Below are positions 1 through 5,067 of a stretch of 5,067 nucleotides of DNA, piece by piece (the stretch's first letter is position 1; each line of letters begins with the position of its first letter). Below the pieces are notes generated by a model. That model saw nothing but the letters and a program-made list of their open reading frames with translations. It searched no databases and had not been told where the DNA came from. The position numbers and the translations under genes are program-made. The stretch lies in contig DSDE01000201.1 of assembly GCA_011049095.1 (NCBI GenBank), positions 1 through 5,067 of the forward strand, in the 5' to 3' direction. This stretch comes from Fidelibacterota bacterium (GTDB lineage Bacteria > Fidelibacterota > Fidelibacteria > Fidelibacterales > DSDE01).

Positions 1-166
1 GTGCTCCTCATCGCGCCACGTCTCTTATCCACCTTCAAACACAATCTTCTTTATCCCGAATTCGTGAAGGCCCGGATTAAATCAACTTGGAAAATAAGAT
101 TTGTGAATAGGAAAATTTTATTTTGGACAGATGTGTTTCAAAATCAATATCAAAAACAATCATTTT

Positions 167-1285
167 TTAGCGATGAAAATTATAATGCAGGCCCGAAGCA
201 TAACGTTTCAGATTGATTCCCAGGATAAAGCCGTCGCTTTCTCCCGCGGCAATATAAAAGGAAGGCTGCAGATTTCTAAAATGGATAAGTCCCGGGTAAA
301 TATTGAGGCGGACATTGAAATATCTTGGACCGGTAATAATCAGGCTGCTCATCAGTGATTGATTGATGTCGTAGAAGAAGCCCATTTCATAGTCCAGTTC
401 CGGCAGCATAATGCGGGCAATCTCTTCGCGGCTTTCGTGCAGCCGATTTACGCAAGCGCCTGCGCCAATGCTGATATTCCCGCCTTCCCGCCACGAAACC
501 GGCAGAGAAAAGCCAAAGATATTGTCCACGCCATAGTAGCTGAATAGAGCCCAATTTTGCTTTTTTCCCCGGAAATAGCGAATCATAAACTGATCGCCGC
601 AGTTTTCTATTGTGCCTGTGAGGGGATTGAACATTGGCTGGAGAGACCAATCAGAAAGATGAAGTGTTTCAGCCCAAAATTTCTGAAAGCCAGGAATGGA
701 AAAAAGTAATATTCCCAGTGGGTTGAAAATGTAAAGATCAGAGATAGGGTCCACATTGACCTTGTCATAAGTGCCGTTTTCCAGAATTTCATTCATCAGG
801 TGATAAGAAAAAGTAAATCCTATTGCCTTAATTTTGGGAAATTTTACACCGTGGTAATGATAATACTCTGAAAGTTTCACATATTTCATACCGTTGCCGA
901 TGGTGTGAATACCGATATTAGGCATAAACTGCGCTTTATTGAAGCTGGTGCTAAGATTTCCAAATTCGCGGTGGAAAAATTCACTCACACCATAGGTTTC
1001 CACTGCTTTTATGGGATGGCTCAGATTCCACCACACATTTTCCAGTCCTTCCTGATAAGGCTGCGTATAGACATTTTTGTTGTGGGCGCCATTTCTGAGA
1101 ATGTCATAGCTGCCGGTGAGCCAGATTCTGTATGGCGAAAAAACATATTCCGAGCCGTAATCAATTTCCGGACGGTAGAAGAGGTAGGGTGTTTTATTTT
1201 CCTGGGAAAAACCCTTTAAAGCAAAGCCGCTGATTAGCGCAGCCAGTATTATTTTCCTGAAAAAACCCTGTTTTAAACGCCGGAT
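167..1285 (-). CDS. Secreted/envelope protein of unknown function with apparent ATC start
   Basis: A 372-codon open frame. The N-terminus is a clear signal peptide: basic RRLKQGFFRK, hydrophobic IILAALISGFAL, and a probable cleavage before Gln28 (KGFS/QEN). The mature part is rich in aromatic residues, with alternating short strands in the last 150 residues, as in an outer-membrane or surface barrel. Two segments are notable: NVWWNLSHPIKAVETYG (83-99) and DPISDLYIFNPLG (179-191). They loosely recall the 'N..HP..G' and 'D...N..G' signatures of DUF3943-type envelope proteins, a weak comparison made from memory. The last residues are NFHR, not the terminal Phe of typical barrels. No ATG, GTG or TTG lies in frame between the upstream stop (TGA at 1300-1298) and GTG 1036, which would remove the signal peptide and 83 residues. 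The ATC at 1285 follows AAAGGAA by 6 nt and is the only plausible start. Its relation to the his genes is unclear; 139 nt separate it from hisIE. Confidence 0.75.
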   Translation of the reverse strand: MRRLKQGFFRKIILAALISGFALKGFSQENKTPYLFYRPEIDYGSEYVFSPYRIWLTGSYDILRNGAHNKNVYTQPYQEGLENVWWNLSHPIKAVETYGVSEFFHREFGNLSTSFNKAQFMPNIGIHTIGNGMKYVKLSEYYHYHGVKFPKIKAIGFTFSYHLMNEILENGTYDKVNVDPISDLYIFNPLGILLFSIPGFQKFWAETLHLSDWSLQPMFNPLTGTIENCGDQFMIRYFRGKKQNWALFSYYGVDNIFGFSLPVSWREGGNISIGAGACVNRLHESREEIARIMLPELDYEMGFFYDINQSLMSSLIITGPRYFNVRLNIYPGLIHFRNLQPSFYIAAGESDGFILGINLKRYASGLHYNFHR

Positions 1286-1291
1286 AGTAAA

Positions 1292-1298
1292 TTCCTTT
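1292..1298 (-). promoter_or_regulatory. Ribosome binding site that fixes an ATC start
   Basis: The transcribed strand reads AAAGGAA (1298-1292), six bases (TTTACT) and then ATC (1285-1283), followed at once by the Arg-Arg-Leu-Lys of the signal peptide. A TGA in the same frame overlaps the first base of the site, so translation in this frame cannot start further upstream. The site decides the start even though the codon is not one of the usual three. Confidence 0.6.
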
Positions 1299-1424
1299 CA
1301 ATAGCGATGTGCGAAACGACAAATCTGCGTGTTAAATCGTTGTTAAAAATCAAGTATTCCCATAAAAGCTGACGGCAAGAAAATCTATGCTTATAAAGAT
1401 TTTTTGCTGATTTCAAGCTTTTTC

Positions 1425-2018
1425 CTATCTTTTATGGCGGGTTTTGAGAATTTCTCCAATCTCATCCAGGGTCAGGCTATTGGCAGTGAGCAGTACCAGC
1501 AGATGGTAAAGCAGGTCAGCGGTCTCTTCTTTGAGCCGCTCCCGGTCTTCGGCGATGGCTTCGATAACGGTTTCCACAGCCTCTTCACCCACTTTTTGGG
1601 CGATTTTTTTCATTCCTTTAGAAAGGAGCCGGGCGGTGTAAGATTCAGTGGGGTCGGCGCTGGCGGCTCTTTGCCGAATGATTTCTTCCAGCTCAAAAAG
1701 AAATGCGCCGCCCCGTTTAGCGCCAAAGCAGGTTTGGTTTCCAGTGTGGCAGACGGGACCTGAGGCAATAGCCAGAACCAGCAGCGTGTCGCCATCGCAA
1801 TCGGGTGTAATAGAGACAAGTTTTAGAAAATTGCCGCTGGTCTCGCCCTTGGTCCAAAGTCGCTGACGGCTGCGGCTGTAAAAGGTCACCAATTGGTTTT
1901 CCAGCGTTTTATAATAAGCATCACGGTTCATATAGCCCAGCATCAGCACATCTTTACTAATGGCATCCTGTACAATGGCCGGCACCAGCCCATCACTATT
2001 TTTATCAAAATCAATCAT
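1425..2018 (-). CDS. hisIE: Bifunctional HisIE: PR-AMP cyclohydrolase / PR-ATP pyrophosphohydrolase
   Basis: A 197-residue cytoplasmic fusion enzyme for steps 2 and 3: the C-terminal HisE domain hydrolyses PR-ATP to PR-AMP plus pyrophosphate, and the N-terminal HisI domain opens the adenine ring to give ProFAR. HisI (about 1-110) shows VLMLGYMN (24-31), SGNFLKL (61-67), the metal-binding DCDGD (73-77) and GPVCHTGNQTCF (87-98). The Cys spacing C74-C90-C97 matches the zinc ligand pattern of the family. HisE (about 130-197) is helical, with the MazG-like KVGEEAVE (142-149) and the ADLLYH helix (167-172) holding the acidic metal ligands. The start is set at the ATG at 2018, 5-6 nt after a strong AAGGAGAG. 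A GTG in frame at 2045 would add nine residues but would place the ribosome binding site inside the gene, so it is rejected. It lies 78 nt after hisF and is probably in the same transcript. Confidence 0.97.
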   Translation of the reverse strand: MIDFDKNSDGLVPAIVQDAISKDVLMLGYMNRDAYYKTLENQLVTFYSRSRQRLWTKGETSGNFLKLVSITPDCDGDTLLVLAIASGPVCHTGNQTCFGAKRGGAFLFELEEIIRQRAASADPTESYTARLLSKGMKKIAQKVGEEAVETVIEAIAEDRERLKEETADLLYHLLVLLTANSLTLDEIGEILKTRHKR

Positions 2019-2096
2019 AAAATCTCTCCTTAATTCGCATTTCACTTAAAATATATTTCTTCATCCTAAATATCTTGTCCAGCCTATAAAAATTCC

Positions 2097-2852
2097 TTAA
2101 ATGCGCACCGGTATTTGTTTTTCTTGCAGATATTTTTTCAGTTGGGGAATAGGAATTTCCCGAAAGTGAAAAACCGAGGCTGCTAAGGCTGCATCAGCTT
2201 TCCCTATAGTAAAAACATCGGCAAAATGGTCCATTGTTCCTGCGCCGCCGCTGGCGATAACGGGAATGCTTAGCATTTCGGACATTTGCGCTGTGAGTTC
2301 CAAAGCAAAGCCGTTTTTTGTGCCGTCGTGGTCCATAGAAGTGAGGAGAATTTCACCGGCGCCCCGCTCCTGTAGCTCTTTTGCCCATTCCAGCGCATTG
2401 ATTTGGCTTTGCTCCCGACCGCCGTAAATGGTGAGCAGCCATTTTTTTTCCACCGCTTTGGCGTCAATGGCCACCACGATGCACTGACTGCCAAAAGCTT
2501 TGGCAGCTTCATCAATCAAGTGAGGATTCACTACCGCGGCGGTATTAACGGAGACTTTGTCAGCTCCGGCTTTGAGGAGAGCCGAGATGTCTGCGATGCT
2601 TTTGATGCCGCCACCCACCGTGAATGGAATATTCAGCTCCTGCGCCACCCGTGAAACCAGTTCGCGAAAGGTTTTACGTCCCTCGATGCTGGCGCTGATA
2701 TCCAAATAGACCAGTTCATCGGCACCTTCTTCCGAATAGCGTTTGCCCAGAGCCACCGGATCGCCGGCGCTGCGCAGATTTACAAAATTGATGCCTTTTA
2801 CCGTTTCGCCATTTTGCACATCGAGGCAGGGGATGATTCGCTTAGTCAGCAT
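2097..2852 (-). CDS. hisF: Imidazole glycerol phosphate synthase cyclase subunit HisF
   Basis: A 251-residue cytoplasmic (beta/alpha)8 cyclase. With ammonia delivered by the glutaminase HisH it converts PRFAR to imidazole glycerol phosphate and AICAR, the latter returning to purine synthesis. Both catalytic aspartates sit at canonical positions: D11 in IIPCLDVQNG and D130 in VVAIDAK. Also present are the N-terminal MLTKRIIPCLD, GADELVYLDISAS (43-55), FTVGGGI (77-83), GADKVSVNTAA (96-106), LLTSMDHDGTKNG (169-181), the phosphate loop SGGAG (201-205) and ALAASVFHF (222-230). Length is typical and the ORF is complete. The ATG at 2852 has a strong GGAGG site inside the last codons of hisA, and the two genes overlap by 7 nt, so coupled translation is likely. 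HisH, its obligate partner for glutamine use, is not encoded between hisA and hisF or anywhere else in the window. Confidence 0.98.
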   Translation of the reverse strand: MLTKRIIPCLDVQNGETVKGINFVNLRSAGDPVALGKRYSEEGADELVYLDISASIEGRKTFRELVSRVAQELNIPFTVGGGIKSIADISALLKAGADKVSVNTAAVVNPHLIDEAAKAFGSQCIVVAIDAKAVEKKWLLTIYGGREQSQINALEWAKELQERGAGEILLTSMDHDGTKNGFALELTAQMSEMLSIPVIASGGAGTMDHFADVFTIGKADAALAASVFHFREIPIPQLKKYLQEKQIPVRI

Positions 2853-3562
2853 ATTTCCTCCAATTTAATTTTTCCTTCATAGAGGGCGCGTCCAACGATG
2901 ATGCCATGGAGAGCTAATTTTTGCAGCTTGTGAATATGCTCCATCGAGCCCACGCCACCGCTGGCAATGAGTTTCAATCTCGGAAATTGCTCCAGCAAGC
3001 CTGCATAAAGTTCGGTGGCCGGACCAGTGAGCATACCGTCGCGGCTCACATCGGTAATCATGATTTCTGTGAGCGTCTCGCCATTTTCCTTTAGCCAATT
3101 CTCAACGCTCAGATGATTAGAATCCTGCCAGCCGCGGCTGACGATGAATCCGTCCCGCGTATCCAGTGCGATGATGAAGCGTTCAGAACCATATTTTTCC
3201 AGCCAGCGTTTCACTAAATCAGGTTTTGTTTGTGCCAGTGTACCGATGCTGATTTGCGCTGCGCTTAGATCAAAAGCTTTTTTAAGGTCCGCTTCACTGC
3301 GCAGTCCGCCGCTGAAATCAATGTGCAGATTGCTATTGGCGGCGATTTCTTTTAGAATGTGCCAGTGCTGCACTTTGCCGCTTTTCGCGCCGTCTAAGTC
3401 CACCAAATGGAGCCGCTTGCAGCCTGCCCTTTCAAAAGATTGGGCCACCGAAAGGGGATTGGCGTTGTAGCGGGTTTGGACAGAGAAATTACCTTTCTCC
3501 AGCCGTACGCAGTGATTTTCGATGAGGTCCATAGCGGGAATGATGGGGGGCTTTTGAATCAT
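2846..3562 (-). CDS. hisA: ProFAR isomerase HisA (step 4 of histidine biosynthesis)
   Basis: A 238-residue cytoplasmic (beta/alpha)8 enzyme, 1-(5-phosphoribosyl)-5-[(5-phosphoribosylamino)methylideneamino]imidazole-4-carboxamide isomerase. It converts ProFAR to PRFAR by an Amadori rearrangement. The family's two catalytic aspartates are present: D12 in IPAMDL and D134 in IIALDTR. Other hallmarks are HLVDLDGAKSGK (52-63), FSGGLRSEADL (83-93), IGTLA (106-110), TDVSRDGMLTGP (170-181) and the phosphate-binding SGGVGS (201-206). Length is normal and the frame is intact. The ATG at 3562 is preceded by AAAGGA at a rather long 10-nt spacing, and it overlaps the stop of a possible upstream ORF by 4 nt. 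The 3' end overlaps hisF by 7 nt. The Trp in RGWQ (143-146) and the DxD/GG pattern distinguish it from HisF. A PriA/TrpF dual role is not indicated by anything I can see. Confidence 0.97.
   Translation of the reverse strand: MIQKPPIIPAMDLIENHCVRLEKGNFSVQTRYNANPLSVAQSFERAGCKRLHLVDLDGAKSGKVQHWHILKEIAANSNLHIDFSGGLRSEADLKKAFDLSAAQISIGTLAQTKPDLVKRWLEKYGSERFIIALDTRDGFIVSRGWQDSNHLSVENWLKENGETLTEIMITDVSRDGMLTGPATELYAGLLEQFPRLKLIASGGVGSMEHIHKLQKLALHGIIVGRALYEGKIKLEEIC
2853..2860 (-). promoter_or_regulatory. hisF ribosome binding site inside the end of hisA
   Basis: GGAGG just upstream of the hisF ATG, read on the minus strand, is formed by the Leu-Glu-Glu codons at the end of hisA. The strong site together with the 7-nt gene overlap points to reinitiation or coupled translation of the two barrel enzymes. 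Confidence 0.7.
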
Positions 3563-3774
3563 TTATCTTCGTTCCTTTCATGATGATGCTTTGTTGATCT
3601 GATGACATTTTCTCTAAGTCTAAGTGATGCTGTGAGCTGACAAAGCATCTTGCAGCGCGAATTGCACATAGTTTCAGCAATGGTGCTGCCTTTAATGAAA
3701 AACTTGTCTTTTTTGCTAAAATTTCGCTTCCAGGCGTAATCGAAAAGATTTAAAAAAGGTGTTACAGAACTCAT
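3559..3774 (-). CDS. Possible small ORF (71 aa) coupled to hisA; unknown function or leader
   Basis: I do not recognise this protein, and it may not be real. For it: an ATG preceded by GGAGAG about 9-11 nt upstream, and a stop codon that overlaps the hisA start as ATGA (3559-3562), the usual geometry of translational coupling. The product is basic and soluble-looking, with a C-x3-C-x3-C cluster (C37, C41, C45) and three consecutive His codons (63-65) near the end, followed by a charged tail. The Cys spacing is not the radical-SAM CxxxCxxC motif. There is no signal peptide or membrane segment. Against it: it is short, has no family resemblance that I can name, and ATGA overlaps arise easily by chance. 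It could instead be the leader ORF of a histidine-responsive control element, or non-coding 5' leader. A 17-codon ORF (3824 to 3771) lies just upstream and overlaps this start, also as ATGA. Confidence 0.35.
   Translation of the reverse strand: MSSVTPFLNLFDYAWKRNFSKKDKFFIKGSTIAETMCNSRCKMLCQLTASLRLRENVIRSTKHHHERNEDK
3585..3649 (-). promoter_or_regulatory. Inverted repeat in the hisA leader with alternative pairing and His codons
   Basis: On the transcribed strand GATGCTTTGT (3649-3640) is repeated as its exact complement ACAAAGCATC (3594-3585), a 10-bp inverted repeat with a 45-nt loop. A third segment AGCATC (3631-3626) can pair with the first six bases of the same left arm across a 12-nt loop. 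The left arm therefore has two mutually exclusive partners. The distal arm covers the first of three His codons in the 71-codon ORF and ends 6 nt before AAAGGA (3578-3573), the likely hisA ribosome binding site. Such competing hairpins around His codons recall amino-acid-responsive leaders. There is no uridine-run terminator, so if it works it would act on translation. Function is inferred; the repeats are seen directly. Confidence 0.35.
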
Positions 3775-3826
3775 ATCCTATTTCTCTCCAAAATGGCAGC
3801 TTTAATCACTTGAACCTGTTTCATTT

Positions 3827-5002
3827 TCAGAATCTTTTTCCTGCATTTAGAATTTGCTGTTTCTTATGGCTATCGATGCTGCTGTCCTGCAGGATTTTTT
3901 CCAGATGAAAAAGAACAACGCCGTCACTTTTCTCCAGAATAAGATTTACTGTCTCAGACCACTCAGCCAAAGGCGGCGGTGATTCGTTGATAACGATGCT
4001 CCAGGGTATGGAAGGGAGGATAGCAAACGATTTTTCCGGGTCCCGCCAAAAGTTCAGTGAGCTTGAAATTTGTGTTGCATTTTGGCCGGTGAGCCCCCAG
4101 TAGAGCATTGGCGAGAGATAAGCGGCCTCCGGACCCAAAGATTCAGGCGATTGTCCTGCCATCCAGCCAATGGCGCCTTCAAAATCGCTCTCCTGCCATG
4201 GCAAGGTGTGTATAATCAAAGGGATAGATGAGTGATTATTCTCAAGCTCATTTTTTAAATCTTTCACAAATTGGCTTATCACTGCCTTTTTCCAGGCGGC
4301 AAGCTGGGGACGATGGCGCTTAATCAATTGCTTAATAGGTGCGCCATTTTCTTCAGCCGGCAGATTTTTCGGATAAAATGGGCTGGCGTGAAAAGCGTTC
4401 CAACAGCGGCTATCCCAAGCGCCAAAAAGGATGGAATCGGTGTGGGTGTGGAGGGGGTAATTTTCCCAGATGACGGGAAAGCGAATAAAATCGAGACTGA
4501 TGAAATCGGGATTCACATTTTTAGCCATATCTATGATCAGGTCTATTTTATGGCGCTGATATGCTGTGTCGCAAGGCGAGACAAATCGTTGCCATGAGGC
4601 GCTTTCCCGCCGAAGGTTTTGGTAAAGCGCTTCCTTTCCCGGATGCAGCGCCAATGTTTCCAAATCAAAAAAAATAGGTGCGATGGCCGCAAAAGCGATG
4701 TCTTCTTCACGGCACAAGCGGCGAAATTTCAAAATTTCAAAGGGAATTTGGCTCTTGGGGAAAAGTTCGGTATCATACCAGCAGGAGCGGCCATTCCAGA
4801 GAGGCATGCTCACCAAATTGAAGCCACGTGTTTTCAGCTCGGAGATGAGGACTTCTTCCCGATGAGCAAAATTCTCCAGAATCCAGGCGCTGTGGGGATA
4901 GACTTTCACACCGATGAGGCGCTCTTTTTGCATCTTTTCTTCCTTTTCCAAACTGCAGGATGTCAAGAAAATGATAAGCAGAGGCAGCAGCAGTTTTTTC
5001 AT
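3827..5002 (-). CDS. Predicted lipoprotein with a glycosyl-hydrolase-like TIM-barrel domain
   Basis: A 391-residue protein counted from the ATG at 5002. It begins with a lipoprotein signal: two Lys, a Leu/Ile-rich core, then the lipobox LTSC with the acceptor Cys at residue 16. The rest, from about residue 27, reads as one alpha/beta barrel. Visible signatures are W137 and SPC (142-144), then the strand ending ISLDFIRFP (168-176), which resembles the 'D-Y/F-I/V-R-F/Y-P' motif of putative glycosyl hydrolase barrels (DUF4015/GHL type). A later YLSPMLYW (295-302) and a C-terminal GVVLF strand (361-365) fit the same fold. It probably acts on a glycan or peptidoglycan-like substrate at the envelope, but the substrate cannot be read from the sequence. 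An in-frame ATG at 5044 would add 14 residues. Neither start has a clear ribosome binding site; 5002 is chosen because it gives a compact lipoprotein signal. Its promoter is outside or at the edge of the window. Family assignment is from motif memory only. Confidence 0.8.
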   Translation of the reverse strand: MKKLLLPLLIIFLTSCSLEKEEKMQKERLIGVKVYPHSAWILENFAHREEVLISELKTRGFNLVSMPLWNGRSCWYDTELFPKSQIPFEILKFRRLCREEDIAFAAIAPIFFDLETLALHPGKEALYQNLRRESASWQRFVSPCDTAYQRHKIDLIIDMAKNVNPDFISLDFIRFPVIWENYPLHTHTDSILFGAWDSRCWNAFHASPFYPKNLPAEENGAPIKQLIKRHRPQLAAWKKAVISQFVKDLKNELENNHSSIPLIIHTLPWQESDFEGAIGWMAGQSPESLGPEAAYLSPMLYWGLTGQNATQISSSLNFWRDPEKSFAILPSIPWSIVINESPPPLAEWSETVNLILEKSDGVVLFHLEKILQDSSIDSHKKQQILNAGKRF

Positions 5003-5067
5003 AGCGAAGTTTACAAAAAAAGAGAGAGATGACAAACTTTTCATATTGGCTTATCTATGTGTAAGAA

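Noticed and set aside
1..166. Short frames near the left edge, including a 28-codon minus-strand ORF starting at 163 and a frame open to the window edge through an ATG at 11-9
   Set aside because: No clear ribosome binding site, no recognisable product and too little sequence. The A/T-rich stretch is best left as intergenic; a gene may start beyond the edge.
1380..1403. Possible terminator after hisIE: AAAATCT / AGATTTT with a 10-nt loop
   Set aside because: The stem is seven bases with only one G-C pair and has a short, interrupted T run. It is too weak to call an intrinsic terminator.
1404..1763. Plus-strand open frame of 119 codons
   Set aside because: It lies wholly or mostly antisense to hisIE, whose catalytic motifs are intact. 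No ribosome binding site or recognisable product supports it.
2019..2045. Upstream GTG start for hisIE
   Set aside because: It would place the strong AAGGAGAG site inside the gene, and the nine added residues have no counterpart in the HisI family. The ATG at 2018 fits better.
3600..3660. Sigma-70-like promoter for hisA (TTGTCA with TAGACT)
   Set aside because: The spacing is 15 nt and the -10 match is poor; not distinguishable from chance.
4619..5032. Plus-strand open frame of 137 codons
   Set aside because: Antisense shadow of the lipoprotein gene, whose signal peptide and barrel motifs are clear on the minus strand.

Overview
The window carries a minus-strand gene block from a bacterium. 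Reading in the direction of transcription (right to left) the order is: a predicted lipoprotein with a glycosyl-hydrolase-like barrel; a short leader or small-ORF region; hisA; hisF; hisIE; and a secreted, probably envelope-associated protein of unknown function. I see no convincing plus-strand gene, RNA gene, mobile element or CRISPR array. The long plus-strand open frames are antisense shadows of these genes.

The central part is a partial histidine biosynthesis cluster. HisIE (bifunctional) performs steps 2 and 3, HisA step 4, and HisF is the cyclase half of step 5. The glutaminase partner HisH and the other his genes are not in the window. hisA and hisF overlap by 7 nt and should be translationally coupled. 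hisIE follows after a 77-nt gap with its own strong ribosome binding site.

Upstream of hisA, 264 nt separate it from the lipoprotein gene. This stretch holds a possible 71-codon ORF that ends in an ATGA overlap with the hisA start. The ORF has three consecutive His codons just before the hisA ribosome binding site, and those codons lie in one arm of a 10-bp inverted repeat. It may be a histidine-responsive leader or a small coupled protein, but this is inference.

The left-hand gene (1285 to 167) has no ATG, GTG or TTG start that would include its evident signal peptide. The only well-placed start is an ATC codon 6-7 nt downstream of a good Shine-Dalgarno sequence. This could be a real non-canonical start, a start-codon mutation or a sequencing error.

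Organism: HisA and HisF look to me, from memory of family sequences, most like those of the Bacteroidota/Calditrichota (FCB) side of the bacteria. The signal peptide of the left-hand protein ends in a '-FSQ' type junction, common there. The Shine-Dalgarno sequences are clear, which argues against a typical Bacteroidota genome. This placement is tentative.
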